Shown one piece after another: positions 15,397 through 25,854 of a stretch of DNA of 43,896 bases. The stretch's first letter is position 1. Each line of letters opens with the position of its first letter. A model generated the notes under the pieces. The model ran no database searches and was not told where the DNA came from. It saw nothing but the letters and a program-made list of their open reading frames with translations. The stretch is from a virus, in IMG/VR virus record IMGVR_UViG_3300028364_000058, positions 1 to 43,896 of that record; one strand, 5' to 3'. The position numbers and the translations under genes were made by a program.

Positions 15397-17457
15397 ATGT
15401 GCGCAAAGAAAATCGATGAAGTGAAACCCGATGATTCGATGTTTCCCGAACATATCCCGATAATACCTTTGAGTATTCAAAGAGAAAAGGATAAGGAAGA
15501 AGCCAGAAAACTGGCAAAAAATCTCAGGAAATCAGGGAAACCAGAAGCGGTTGTCGTAACTAAAGCGGGTATCGTAAAAAAATCCAGCGAATTAACTTAT
15601 CAGGAACAAGAAGACGAAATCATTCGTTGCGCTGCGAATCCCGTGTATTACATCGAAACCTATTTAACTGTTTTTGACCAGACTCAAGGTGTTAGTGGGA
15701 TGATTGTACCGTTTAAACTTTTCGATTTCCAAAAAGAATTAATTCAATCATATAAAGAAAATCGATTCGTAATTGCCAATAAATATCGTCAGGCAGGTAT
15801 AAGTACTACTACTTGTGCATATATTTCATGGTATATCATGTTTCAAAGAAACAGACAGGTGGCAATTGTTGCTGACCGTTTGGAAACCGCTCGTGATGAA
15901 ATCATGGGTGATGTTGTTGATTTCATTGAAGGTTGCCCGTCTTGGCTCAGACCTAAAACAGGTAAAGCCAGTAGTAAGAATCTCAAAGACACTCAAAAAC
16001 TTAAGGTTTATGACAACGAATCGAAACTCGGTGCTTTTAGTGCGAAAGGTGGACTTAGGGGTTATACACCAACACTGATTTTCTGGGATGAAACCGCATG
16101 GACGGAAAAAGGAGATAAATTCTGGACAGCAGCTTTTCCCACACTACAAACTGGTGGTCGTGCAATTATGGTAAGTACCCCATCTGGACTCGATGCTGTA
16201 TTCTACAAGACATTTAAGGGTGGTCGTGAAGGTAAGAATCAATTCAAAGCCGTTGAACTCTGGTGGTTTAACGACCCCAGATATAATGAGGGTTTGTATT
16301 GGTATAAAAACAAGAACAAGAAAAACGAAATAAAACAAGAAGATAACGAATGGTCTAAGGAACATAGAATAAGACTTATGGATGATGGTTGGGAAGCCAG
16401 TTGTCCTTGGTTTGAGGAACAGGTGAGGAACGCCAATGGTGATATGCGTAAAATTGCGCAGGAATTACTGTGTTCTTTCTTGGGTTCTGGTGATAACTTT
16501 ATTGCAGAGGAATATCTTAAAAGAATTGAAGACGGGGAAATCGCTGTGCCTATTCGTCAGGCATATGTTGATAATAACATGTGGATTTTTGAAGAGCCTG
16601 AACCAGCAGAGGACTATATATTGGCGTTGGATGCCTCACCGGGGCATGGCGAGGACTACTCTACGCTTAATATGCTAAAAACCCGTGAAATTATTGAGGA
16701 AAAGATTGTTAGGAAAAACGGGAAAGAAAAGAAAGTCAAAATAAAACGACATAAAGTCGAACAGGTTGCGGAATACTATGGTAAACTCACACCCCAAATG
16801 CTTGCCGAAGTAGCGTATCAGTTCGGTAAAACGTATAACGATGCATATGCCGTTGTTGATATTACTGGTGGTTACGGTGTACAAACCGTGGAAAAACTTT
16901 TGGAATATGGGTATGAGAACGTACATTTTGCCGAAGTAACACATAAACCAAGTAGAGACCGTTTACAGGGTTATATTAAAAAAGGTCAGAAGACCATGCC
17001 AGATGGTAGTGTGATTACCGTTGACCTGATACCCGGTTTCTTCATCGGTAACAACCGTCCTTCCGTTCTTCTTGAAATGCAAAGAGCGATTCATCTTGAA
17101 GACGTACTTATTAGGTCACAGAGACTTCTTGATGAACTCAAGACTTTTATTACTGTTAGCGGTAATAGAATTGCTGACCACAAACGAACATTTCATGATG
17201 ACAGTATAATGGGTCTATCAATCGGACTATATGTTCTGAATTACGACATGGCTCGTTACAAGCAAAGTAAAGGTGTGACCGAAAAAATGATAAACGCTAT
17301 ACTGACTAATAACGATATCAGTGAAATCGGAAAAAAAGAAGTCAAGAGAAAAAAACCAATATTCACCGCAGATAATCGTGACCCCTTGAATCCATATGGG
17401 GCAAATTCTTGGTTATTCCAAGGCGTTGAAGATAAATATGGGAAAAAGAAAAGATAG
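15397..17457 (+). CDS. Terminase large subunit (T4 gp17-like)
   Basis: A 686-residue protein with ATPase and nuclease halves. The ATPase has a Walker A-like loop KYRQAGIST at 129-137 and Walker B LIFWDE at 227-232, followed by a coupling motif (MVSTPSG near 258-264). The nuclease half has acidic residues D412 (ILALDASPG), D488 (AVVDITGG) and D601-D602 (FHDDSIMG), typical of RNase-H-like terminase nucleases. It cuts concatemeric DNA and pumps it into the prohead through the portal encoded downstream. Length is somewhat above T4 gp17 because of an N-terminal extension of about 80 residues. A late element lies 15 bases upstream. A small terminase subunit is not recognised nearby. Confidence 0.95.
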   Translation: MCAKKIDEVKPDDSMFPEHIPIIPLSIQREKDKEEARKLAKNLRKSGKPEAVVVTKAGIVKKSSELTYQEQEDEIIRCAANPVYYIETYLTVFDQTQGVSGMIVPFKLFDFQKELIQSYKENRFVIANKYRQAGISTTTCAYISWYIMFQRNRQVAIVADRLETARDEIMGDVVDFIEGCPSWLRPKTGKASSKNLKDTQKLKVYDNESKLGAFSAKGGLRGYTPTLIFWDETAWTEKGDKFWTAAFPTLQTGGRAIMVSTPSGLDAVFYKTFKGGREGKNQFKAVELWWFNDPRYNEGLYWYKNKNKKNEIKQEDNEWSKEHRIRLMDDGWEASCPWFEEQVRNANGDMRKIAQELLCSFLGSGDNFIAEEYLKRIEDGEIAVPIRQAYVDNNMWIFEEPEPAEDYILALDASPGHGEDYSTLNMLKTREIIEEKIVRKNGKEKKVKIKRHKVEQVAEYYGKLTPQMLAEVAYQFGKTYNDAYAVVDITGGYGVQTVEKLLEYGYENVHFAEVTHKPSRDRLQGYIKKGQKTMPDGSVITVDLIPGFFIGNNRPSVLLEMQRAIHLEDVLIRSQRLLDELKTFITVSGNRIADHKRTFHDDSIMGLSIGLYVLNYDMARYKQSKGVTEKMINAILTNNDISEIGKKEVKRKKPIFTADNRDPLNPYGANSWLFQGVEDKYGKKKR

Positions 17458-17459
17458 AT

Positions 17460-17504
17460 TGTATTTATATTTAACTGACTTTTCCGAAATTTCAGAGTAT
17501 TTAT
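17460..17504 (+). promoter_or_regulatory. Two late-promoter elements before portal gene
   Basis: TGTATTTAT at 17460-17468 and AGTATTTAT at 17496-17504. The second is 24 bases before the ATG at 17529. Confidence 0.65.
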
Positions 17505-17528
17505 AAAAAACTATAATAAATTATAAAA

Positions 17529-19517
17529 ATGGCAGGGGAAAAACAAAATAATGGAACGATATACCAACAATTAAATCAGATGTTGAATCTTGATGGTATG
17601 TCTTTTCAAGACGATACATCGGTTGCATCAATTACAAGTCCTCAAAAGGAGAAAATAGTCATTAAGGGTAGAACCCCTGAAGAAATTCATAAAAAGGGAC
17701 TTGAAATTCAACAAAAAAAGGAACTTCAAAACAAGTTCTTCAGAACCACAGACAGAGGTTTTCAAAAAGCACTACAATATGAGGCAGCACGACTTCCAGC
17801 TTACATTGATTATGAGGGAATGGAATACTATCCAATTATTTCTTCAGCATTGGATTTATTCATGGAAGAAGCCACAACCATTGGTTTAAACGGTAAGATG
17901 TTAAATATTTATTCGAGTAAGGAAAGAATTAAAACCCTGTTAGAAGAATTTTTCTATGATACTGTAAATGTAAATGTTAACCTGCCTTTCTGGACGAGAA
18001 ACGTTTGTAAATACGGTGATAATTTTGTCCTGCTTTACGGTGAAAGAAAAAAAGGTATTACGCATGTAAAACAACTTGTTAATTTTGAAATCGAAAGATT
18101 TGAAAGAATTAAAGATGGTAAACCGCTTGTACGATTCAAGGAAAGAATGACAGGTGATGAATTTAATGTGTTCGAAATCGCACATTTTAGATTACTTGGT
18201 GACGATAAGTATCTACCCTATGGTTCATCAATACTTAATAAAATCAGGAGAGTTTTTCGTCAACTTGTTATGGCAGAGGATGCCATGCTAACTTATCGTA
18301 TAGTTCGTGCAGGTGAGAAAAAAGTGTTTAAAATAGATGTTGGTAATATCGATGAAGATGATATTGAGGAATATATTTACAAGGTGGCAACCACTTTCAA
18401 AAAGAGTGCACAGGTTCAACCAAATGATGGGCAAATCGATTACAGATTCAATGTTCTCGGTAATGACGAAGATTACTTCCTTCCCGTTAGAAATGCCAAT
18501 ACTCAGACTGGTATTGAAACACTCCCCGGGGCTCAAAATCTCAATGATATTCATGACATCGAATATCTTCGTGATAATTTATTTGTTGGACTTGGTGTAC
18601 CTAAACCGTTTCTAAGTTTTCAAGATGCTGCTGGTGGTGGAAAAAATCTGGCTCAATACGATATCAGATTCTCTAAGAAAATAAATCGTATCCAGCAATC
18701 TATGGTTCAAGAACTCAATAAAATGGCAATGATTCACCTGTATTTATTGGGTTATACTGGGGAAGACCTTAATAGTTTCACGATAACACTTACGAATCCA
18801 AGCACACAACAGGAACTTCTGAAATCAGAATTGATGCGTGATAAAGCACAAACCTATACCGAACTCACACGTGGTGAAGCAGGTATAGCTGCAATGTCTC
18901 ACACTCAGGCAAAACGCATGATATTTAATATGAGTGATAAGGAAATTGTTGATGACCTTAAGCAACAGAAAATGGAGAAAGTTGTTATGCAGGAACTTCA
19001 GGATTCTCCAGTATCGATAAAAAAATCGGGTCTTTTTACTGATATCGATAAGAGATTTGGTGCTCCCATTGAGGATATGGAAATGACTAGCGGTACTGGT
19101 GAAGAAGGTGGAATGCCACCTGAAGGCGGTGCACCTGCTGCTGGTGGTGCTCCACCTATTGGTGGTGATATGGGTAGTGCTCCACCTATTGGTGGTGCTC
19201 CCGCTGGTGATATGGGTGCTGGTGGAGCACCTATGATGGAAAATCGTGGTCTCACTGAAGAAGAATATAACAACCACATAAATAAACTGGTGTACGGTAA
19301 GAAAAAGAATGATGACGATGATGATGAAAGTTTTGAAAGAGATATAATTCAGGAAAACCATAAGAAAAACAAGCTGTTAAATAAAAACGCTGAAAGAATG
19401 GTCGAGGAAATCGATTCACTTATTGAGAATTCCAAATCCTTGAACAAATCAGATGAAAAAGACGAATTACATGATATTAATATTGACGACATCGAAAATA
19501 TTGAATTTGACGAATAA
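17529..19517 (+). CDS. Portal protein (T4 gp20-like)
   Basis: A 662-residue protein. The core (residues about 50-500) has the T4-type portal order: a wing domain with DYEGMEYYPIISSALDLFM, the FERIKDGKP segment, and a clip/stem region (AEDAMLTYRIVRAGEKKVF), then GVPKPFLSFQDAAGGGK. Twelve copies would form the DNA entry ring of the head and dock the terminase and neck. The C-terminal tail (from about residue 525) is unusual: a Gly/Pro/Ala repeat tract with two near-identical APPIGG units, then an acidic run (DDDDDE) and a helical end. This tail is probably disordered inside or outside the ring. Confidence 0.9.
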   Translation: MAGEKQNNGTIYQQLNQMLNLDGMSFQDDTSVASITSPQKEKIVIKGRTPEEIHKKGLEIQQKKELQNKFFRTTDRGFQKALQYEAARLPAYIDYEGMEYYPIISSALDLFMEEATTIGLNGKMLNIYSSKERIKTLLEEFFYDTVNVNVNLPFWTRNVCKYGDNFVLLYGERKKGITHVKQLVNFEIERFERIKDGKPLVRFKERMTGDEFNVFEIAHFRLLGDDKYLPYGSSILNKIRRVFRQLVMAEDAMLTYRIVRAGEKKVFKIDVGNIDEDDIEEYIYKVATTFKKSAQVQPNDGQIDYRFNVLGNDEDYFLPVRNANTQTGIETLPGAQNLNDIHDIEYLRDNLFVGLGVPKPFLSFQDAAGGGKNLAQYDIRFSKKINRIQQSMVQELNKMAMIHLYLLGYTGEDLNSFTITLTNPSTQQELLKSELMRDKAQTYTELTRGEAGIAAMSHTQAKRMIFNMSDKEIVDDLKQQKMEKVVMQELQDSPVSIKKSGLFTDIDKRFGAPIEDMEMTSGTGEEGGMPPEGGAPAAGGAPPIGGDMGSAPPIGGAPAGDMGAGGAPMMENRGLTEEEYNNHINKLVYGKKKNDDDDDESFERDIIQENHKKNKLLNKNAERMVEEIDSLIENSKSLNKSDEKDELHDINIDDIENIEFDE

Positions 19518-19521
19518 TTCA

Positions 19522-19578
19522 AGTATTTATGTTATGACAAACACATAACAAGCGTTTATAATTAATTAGAGTATTTAT
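19522..19578 (+). promoter_or_regulatory. Two late-promoter elements
   Basis: AGTATTTAT at 19522-19530 and 19570-19578. The second lies 20 bases before the ATG at 19599. Confidence 0.7.
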
Positions 19579-19598
19579 ATTAAATCGAACCATACGAA

Positions 19599-20378
19599 AT
19601 GAAAAACGTCAACATAGGGATTGCTAATTTGATAATTTCCGATAAATTAAGGGAATCGTATTTCAATGATAAGCTAATTGTTGAGTCAAAGAAACTCGCC
19701 AAGGATTTTTTTGATATGGTGAAGAATTCTCCTATCCTTCAATTAGAATTCAAGGTTTTCAATAATATTGAAAACAAACACATAGAAAACGAACAAGCTG
19801 CTACAAGATATATCGATAACAATATCAAGTTATTTGAAATCTATACCGTTGAAGAAATCCAAGAAGAAAGACAGAAATTAAATGGTTTCCTAAATGAAGA
19901 AAATATCCTCGTTGATAACGAAAGAGTCGAATTATATGATGCGATTGATAATTTAATTAGGGAATCTCTTAGTATTAGTGATGAAGTAGATGTGGATAAA
20001 CTATACGAAGCATTTGCAACAATATTAACCCACATACAAAAACCCAAGAAAACCTTAACTGAAAACGTTGATATTGATGAAATTAATGAAAACGTATTGG
20101 AAATCGCAGTTAATAGATTTAATCAGAGATACGCTGGTCTTGACGATAATGACAGAAATCTAGTTAATACTCTGATTAAAGCGAATAGTAACGATAAACA
20201 GCTGTTGCTTGAAACCTATAAAACCGAAACACTCGAAATCTTGAATGAAATCGAGGAAGAAAGCAATAGAGAAAACATTGAAAAAGCCGTGAAGAAAATC
20301 AATGAGATGAGATTTGATAAAGATACTGTGGACGATAGCATTATCGAACTTCATGAATTGAAAAAAGAATTGGTTTAA
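19599..20378 (+). CDS. Probable head/core structural protein
   Basis: A 259-residue, Glu/Asn/Lys-rich, almost fully helical protein with no Cys. It starts MKNVNIGIANLIISDKLRESYF, where L-R-E could be a prohead-protease site. It has long heptad-like stretches at the end (EIEEESNRENIEKAVKKINEM). It lies directly after the portal gene, where T4-like phages carry small prohead-core genes, so a core or portal-assembly role is inferred. It has its own late promoter pair and ends at a strong bidirectional terminator shared with the opposite gene. Confidence 0.6.
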   Translation: MKNVNIGIANLIISDKLRESYFNDKLIVESKKLAKDFFDMVKNSPILQLEFKVFNNIENKHIENEQAATRYIDNNIKLFEIYTVEEIQEERQKLNGFLNEENILVDNERVELYDAIDNLIRESLSISDEVDVDKLYEAFATILTHIQKPKKTLTENVDIDEINENVLEIAVNRFNQRYAGLDDNDRNLVNTLIKANSNDKQLLLETYKTETLEILNEIEEESNRENIEKAVKKINEMRFDKDTVDDSIIELHELKKELV

Positions 20379-20384
20379 AACAAG

Positions 20385-20411
20385 AAAAGGTCGGTTCACA
20401 CCGACCTTTTT
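20385..20411. terminator. Bidirectional terminator
   Basis: Perfect 11-base-pair hairpin (AAAAGGTCGGT/ACCGACCTTTT) with TCAC loop. It has a T run on both strands and sits between two convergent stops (20378 and 20414). Confidence 0.85.
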
Positions 20412-20413
20412 CA

Positions 20414-23400
20414 TTAGTATTTATTGAAAAAAGATTTCCGCATTGCGTTTATATCCACACCACCATTAACCCCAGTTACGTTACCCTGTGAACTGAATTG
20501 CCAGATAGTCCAGTCATTCCATGTCCTAATCGGTGTACTTGGTGAGTCTTTTTCAGGATTAGCATTACCTGTAAGCGTGTAATATCTTGCGAACCACAGA
20601 GGATAATCAAACAGGTAATCGATTTCATAATTCGTTAGGAAAACACCACTATATATCATGACTTCGTAACCCGCATCTTCGATTCTACGAATCCAAGTAT
20701 CAATATATGTTTTAATGTCATCTTTTTTATTACTCCATAAATAATTATTTCTAAACCCATCGTCTTCGATATCAAGAACAATTGGTAAATCTGGTGGACT
20801 CGGCATCAATGCAATGTTATCCAAACAATTATCGGCATCAGCATTAGCATCGTTAACAGGATTACTTGTTCTCCCGAATTCCGCAAAATGATAAACACCT
20901 ATCTTAATACCATTAGCTTTTGCTTCCCTTATGTTTTTAGTGAAATCATATTTATTATAGTTAAACGAATCAATACTACTACCCTGTGTGATTTTCATGT
21001 ATGTGAAATCAATCGGTACACTGTTTTTCTTCATGAGATTCCAATCGATGTTACCGTTCCAATGTGATACATCAATTCCATATACGGAATTAAGTTGTTC
21101 AAGTCTTTCAGGTGTCATCATTGTGGCTTGTGGCGCAGGAGTATTTTCGCTTTCTGCTGCCCTTCTTGCTGCTTCTCCAGCACTAATGTCACTAAATTCA
21201 CGAGATGCAATGGAATCCATTACTCTTGGAACTGGATATTTTAATATCTTTGTTCCTGAGAATGTGGTTCTCATTTTATTAGGACTAATATTGTGTTCAA
21301 CATCTAATATAATGTAAGCACCATTAAACATTGGAATGTTTTCCAATTGGAAATATTGTGTTGGTTGAATCATTGCGTTCCCGAAACCACTGATACTTGC
21401 TTTATATGACCTGTTTTCATACATGTTATAGAGATTCTGTCCTTTCGGTGTTGGTTGACTCTCTTTATTGTCACCCGCAAGTCTTGATAATATCTGAATA
21501 CTTTCGTTGGTGTCATTATATTCTTTACTATCGATTTTGATGTCCTCAAACATCGATTGATTCTGTTCTCCGAATCTAACTCGGAACGCACGTACTTGAC
21601 CCCAAGGGAAATCCTCTTTAGCTTTTACCTGATTCTGATTTTCATTATATTGTTGAGTATCTGCGCTGGAAGAGAACACGGGTAAACTCGGTGCATCGAG
21701 ACTAATAATTCCGTCTTCCTCAAAACCATTGGTTTTGATTGATGGGTAACTTGATGTTCCACCGATATACATCGCCACAAAATATGTTTCCTCTTGATCT
21801 GAAATCGAACCCGTTTGTATTTTAAAGCTGTCTTCCCACGACTTATCGTTTTCAAAACTCAGAAAATTTTGTAACGGGAAAAATACGAAACCATTAGCTG
21901 ATAGTAATGAAGATATCACCGTAAACACACTAGCACTGTCATCATTAACTAAATCAATAAGCATTTCAGCGTTTATCATTGTCTCGCCAATTGGGTTCAT
22001 CGCCCTATCAACAAAAGCAAATCTGTCAATCAATTTAGTGTTATTACCTGAAATCAGGGGGTAATTTCTTTTGGCTTCACCTGTTCCTGATAACCATTTA
22101 TCGTTTATATTTTTGAACGAGTAATACATTTGATTAATAATATCCTTATCACCCCTTATTTTTTTCGCCTTAATATCTTCTTGTCTCAATTCATTTTTAG
22201 TTTCACCGATTGATGATGATAATCTGCTGAATAGAGTTTGAAAATATAAATCGGTCGTGGGTTTGTAATAACTATCACCATAGTCAATATTATTATTGAT
22301 TTCGAATAGCGATACGTAACCGGGTGAAAAATCTGTTAACGGAACTCTTTTAAATGTTTTTTCGGTGTGAATCACAATTGATTTTCTATAGATTAACCTA
22401 CTCATTAAATTGGAAAACTGTCCCTTTTCTCCCCACGCATTAAAATCTTTTTCAGTATCCACATTAGGGTCTAAGAAATATTTATATCTCTTATCTTTCG
22501 TTTTAACATCTCTAATCGCTACGTTATTTGTGAGATTATATAACTTCTTAAAATCTTCCTGAAAAGTATCGAAATTTTCCATGAATTTTCTATATTCATC
22601 AATAAAAACACGCTTATCGTTTTCAGATAGATATTCTCTGACATCATGTAAATCAGCTAAAACATAGTAACCTTTATTAGGTAATTTTATTCCTTGTGAT
22701 ACCGATGTCCCCGTAAAGAAATCCAGAATATCGTCTTCCCAATCTTCTTCAATTGCTTTCAGTAGTGCACCGACATACGCACCAACATACGCAGGTGCTC
22801 CTATGATTGATGGAGTTGCGAAAAAATTGTTATTAATGTTATTCGGAAACCGTACAAAAGGACTTAGAGTATTTCCGAAATTCGAAAGAAACAACACCGA
22901 ACTCAATCTGTTGTTATTGGTTAGATAATGATAGAGTTTTTCATCGTTATCATCTTCTGCCAGTGTTTGTGTCCAAATATCAATAATATTATTCCCCATT
23001 GAAAAAACCGATGTGCCTTTTATGTTAGATGAATCTGTGCCCGAAAATGATGAATGACCCTCATTATATGCAATATTCATGCTATTAGGATAATAAAAAT
23101 CGATACCATCCCAAACATCAAAACCCGTTGACTTATATGTTGTCCCCCCATAGATACCGTAATACGAGTATTCATTAAGAAATCGTGTATATAACCCAGT
23201 ATCACCACCTTCTCTTAGGTTAATTGTTGCCAGACCTTTCTTTTCGTTTCGACTTCCAAAAAAATCTTTATCGTTATATGTATCGGGAAGATAGGGTATG
23301 TTATCAGTGGTGAAGTCATATGTACCACGTCTAATCGCTGCCCTTGACCCAGCAATGTTTGATTTTTTCAGGAACTCATTTAATTTATTGTCTTTATCAT

Positions 23401-25738
23401 CATCACTATTAATAGCAATTGGTTCATCAGTAATGTTTAATCCAACGAAATCAGGATTGTTTTTATCTGTATAAATTCTTGCCGTCCCAATATCTGATGG
23501 AGTAATGGGAAAACTAATGGGTTGATATCTGGTGAAACTATATAAACTACCTACCCTGTCACCTGTACTTGTTTCATAAGTAACAGTAAGATTTTCAATA
23601 TCATCATAAAAATTCTGAATGTTATTAATGTAGCGTCTACACATGACATCAACAGCATCAGCAATTTTTTTAGATATAAGGGTTTCATTGATATTAATGG
23701 CTTCCGCAATACCATACATTTTAACATATGCTTTTGATATTTCGTCTAACTTCTCTTTTTTTCCATCAGTAAATGATGGGTATATTGTATACGGTAATAC
23801 GCCTTGAGAGAATATGTAATAGCGTTGCAGTAATATTTTCAAAATATCGTTTCTCACATTATTACTGAGACCAAAATACGGACTTGTGGGACTTGAACCA
23901 CCAAGAACCGAATCAATGGGTGCTATTGGAATCCAATAATTCAGACCGTCATCACCTTGATTGTTTCTCAGATTATATTGTTCTTCCCATTTTTCCTGAA
24001 GTAAGAAAGTGTTGATAAAATTATCAACTAAACTCAATTCGGGGAATTCAATGATTTTACTTAATTCAATGGGTGCTACTCTTTGCTTAGAATTATCATT
24101 GCCTTCAATTATTAATGGAAAAGGATATATTGTACTGGTGTTACTTTTTTCCCCATACGTACTATCATTTAATATGCGACTTTTATTTTCATCTTCATTG
24201 TGTGAGTGATGGGCGTTGACAGCTGTTTTCTTAAGTATTTCAAAAAACTTATCAACATCATTTAATATGATTTCCATAACATTATATACTGAAGGCAACA
24301 TTCCGAGTTCCAGCATAAGAGCAGCGTTTATTTTATCCGCAACATCTTGTGCAAGTTCTTCTTTTCTTTTAAGCAGTTTACCTTTTTGTTTATATATACC
24401 GTAGTAAAAATCCGTGAGTTCCATGCCATAATACTTGGTTCTGGTTTCCTCTTGTGTTTTTAGATTTGAATTCAGTATGAAATCTTCTGGTGATTTAATG
24501 TCGGCTTCAGTAATTTCTATAGATGATAGGTTTTCACCCAACAGTCTTTCTCTGTATTTATTCAGAGCGTAAAAATACGCTGCCTGATTCGCAGAGGGAA
24601 ATTCCCATATGTCATCAAGAATACTTGTTGAGGCTGTTAATGGTTCAGGAAATGGTGGTATTTCTGGTGCTGGTTTTAAATTGCTTGAGACAGCGTATGC
24701 TATGAATAGTCTTTCTGTTTTCGTATTGCTGTCGTTACTTGATTGTTGTTTCGCAATTTCAGAATTAAATTCTCTAATGTCTCTAATTTCTACGAAATAA
24801 TCATTTTCTCTGTTATCGGTTTTAACTAGTTCAACAAAATTTATTGGTTTTTGTGGTGTTCTTCTTGCAAGATAAGGTGTACCTGCGTTCACTAATGCTT
24901 CGTTTTCTTTATAGCCCTGTATCAACCCATCAACGATATCGATTTTCACCAAATCATTTTCAATTTCTCGTAATTCAATCGTTTCCGCATCAGATTTCAA
25001 CATCTTACCTATCTTAGCGTATACCGATTGTAATTTTAGAATTAATTCATACGTGGTTTGTGGTGGCTCACCTGTTTCTGATGACATGTTACCACCCAAC
25101 TCAATTAGAGGTGTGTTTAGAATATATTTAAATAAAACATCGGTCAGTGGTGCAAATGTCACTCCCACGAACTCAGCATCAATAGTAAAATTACCGTTAC
25201 TCGAACTGAATTCCGATGTGTATTTAACAAGATGAAGCCTATATGTTAATGGTTTTCCGTAATACCCTTTAACGGTGAGTTGGAAAATTGGGGGTGGAAA
25301 ATCAAATAACATCCTATATGGAGAATCTTCTTGATTAAAAAATGCTAGACCCCTTATGTCCACAAACTGAATATTGACTTTAGGGATATATGAAGAATTC
25401 GTTTGCATCTTAATATTGGTTATACCAAAACCCTCATACTGGGTTTTATTACCAACACTTCCATCATAATAGTTTGTCGTGAAATTCAAATAATTTGGGT
25501 TTTCAGCACTATCGTCCTGATTAACACCAATAAAATTAACGGTTCCAAAATCAGTAAATTCGTCACTTACCTTATTATTTATTATAACCGTCCTACCCTT
25601 ACGTGTAGCTTTTAATTCAGCGAAGATATACATGTCCTGATATTGTGGAACAGTATTGGTTTGATTCTCGTTGCCATTCATTATGTTAGGTTCAACCAGA
25701 ATTACACTCCCATTAACCCTTGTCGTGCTGTGTGCCAT
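20414..25738 (-). CDS. Giant virion protein with C-terminal GH25 lysozyme
   Basis: A 1774-residue protein. The start at 25738 (MAHSTTRVNGS) is preferred because the frame's upstream ATG at 25765 lies before the late-promoter element. Residues 1-200 and the large middle are beta-rich structural sequence (for example IKMQTNSSYIPKVNIQFVD and GYYGKPLTYRLHLVKY), resembling baseplate or tail-hub proteins of T4-like phages. Residues 1553-1774 form a complete GH25 muramidase: YGIDVSHWNG, KIGVYHF, VLDIEDD with catalytic D/E near 1656-1659, and an IWQFSSQG close. The fusion would carry peptidoglycan-cutting activity in the tail to open the host wall at infection. It is on the opposite strand to the head genes around it. 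Confidence 0.8.
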   Translation of the reverse strand: MAHSTTRVNGSVILVEPNIMNGNENQTNTVPQYQDMYIFAELKATRKGRTVIINNKVSDEFTDFGTVNFIGVNQDDSAENPNYLNFTTNYYDGSVGNKTQYEGFGITNIKMQTNSSYIPKVNIQFVDIRGLAFFNQEDSPYRMLFDFPPPIFQLTVKGYYGKPLTYRLHLVKYTSEFSSSNGNFTIDAEFVGVTFAPLTDVLFKYILNTPLIELGGNMSSETGEPPQTTYELILKLQSVYAKIGKMLKSDAETIELREIENDLVKIDIVDGLIQGYKENEALVNAGTPYLARRTPQKPINFVELVKTDNRENDYFVEIRDIREFNSEIAKQQSSNDSNTKTERLFIAYAVSSNLKPAPEIPPFPEPLTASTSILDDIWEFPSANQAAYFYALNKYRERLLGENLSSIEITEADIKSPEDFILNSNLKTQEETRTKYYGMELTDFYYGIYKQKGKLLKRKEELAQDVADKINAALMLELGMLPSVYNVMEIILNDVDKFFEILKKTAVNAHHSHNEDENKSRILNDSTYGEKSNTSTIYPFPLIIEGNDNSKQRVAPIELSKIIEFPELSLVDNFINTFLLQEKWEEQYNLRNNQGDDGLNYWIPIAPIDSVLGGSSPTSPYFGLSNNVRNDILKILLQRYYIFSQGVLPYTIYPSFTDGKKEKLDEISKAYVKMYGIAEAININETLISKKIADAVDVMCRRYINNIQNFYDDIENLTVTYETSTGDRVGSLYSFTRYQPISFPITPSDIGTARIYTDKNNPDFVGLNITDEPIAINSDDDKDNKLNEFLKKSNIAGSRAAIRRGTYDFTTDNIPYLPDTYNDKDFFGSRNEKKGLATINLREGGDTGLYTRFLNEYSYYGIYGGTTYKSTGFDVWDGIDFYYPNSMNIAYNEGHSSFSGTDSSNIKGTSVFSMGNNIIDIWTQTLAEDDNDEKLYHYLTNNNRLSSVLFLSNFGNTLSPFVRFPNNINNNFFATPSIIGAPAYVGAYVGALLKAIEEDWEDDILDFFTGTSVSQGIKLPNKGYYVLADLHDVREYLSENDKRVFIDEYRKFMENFDTFQEDFKKLYNLTNNVAIRDVKTKDKRYKYFLDPNVDTEKDFNAWGEKGQFSNLMSRLIYRKSIVIHTEKTFKRVPLTDFSPGYVSLFEINNNIDYGDSYYKPTTDLYFQTLFSRLSSSIGETKNELRQEDIKAKKIRGDKDIINQMYYSFKNINDKWLSGTGEAKRNYPLISGNNTKLIDRFAFVDRAMNPIGETMINAEMLIDLVNDDSASVFTVISSLLSANGFVFFPLQNFLSFENDKSWEDSFKIQTGSISDQEETYFVAMYIGGTSSYPSIKTNGFEEDGIISLDAPSLPVFSSSADTQQYNENQNQVKAKEDFPWGQVRAFRVRFGEQNQSMFEDIKIDSKEYNDTNESIQILSRLAGDNKESQPTPKGQNLYNMYENRSYKASISGFGNAMIQPTQYFQLENIPMFNGAYIILDVEHNISPNKMRTTFSGTKILKYPVPRVMDSIASREFSDISAGEAARRAAESENTPAPQATMMTPERLEQLNSVYGIDVSHWNGNIDWNLMKKNSVPIDFTYMKITQGSSIDSFNYNKYDFTKNIREAKANGIKIGVYHFAEFGRTSNPVNDANADADNCLDNIALMPSPPDLPIVLDIEDDGFRNNYLWSNKKDDIKTYIDTWIRRIEDAGYEVMIYSGVFLTNYEIDYLFDYPLWFARYYTLTGNANPEKDSPSTPIRTWNDWTIWQFSSQGNVTGVNGGVDINAMRKSFFNKY

Positions 25739-25752
25739 GTATGATTTTTCAT

Positions 25753-25761
25753 ATAAATACC
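25753..25761 (-). promoter_or_regulatory. Late-promoter element (GGTATTTAT)
   Basis: Minus strand, 14 bases before the ATG at 25738. It lies within the longer frame that starts at 25765 and so supports the shorter protein. Confidence 0.65.
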
Positions 25762-25808
25762 TCACATTAAAAAATATAAAAATATTCTCTTTTTATTGGA
25801 TACTTTGG

Positions 25809-25817
25809 ACTATTTAT
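25809..25817 (+). promoter_or_regulatory. Late-promoter-like element (ACTATTTAT)
   Basis: One-base variant with 37 bases to the ATG at 25855. It lies divergent to the minus-strand element at 25753. Confidence 0.5.
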
Positions 25818-25854
25818 GTTAAAGAAAAATCACAATACTGAAAACTCGCTATAA

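Noticed and set aside
20415-20423. AGTATTTAT on the + strand
   Set aside because: It is the reverse of the final codons (N-K-Y-stop) of the minus-strand gene, and no + strand gene follows.
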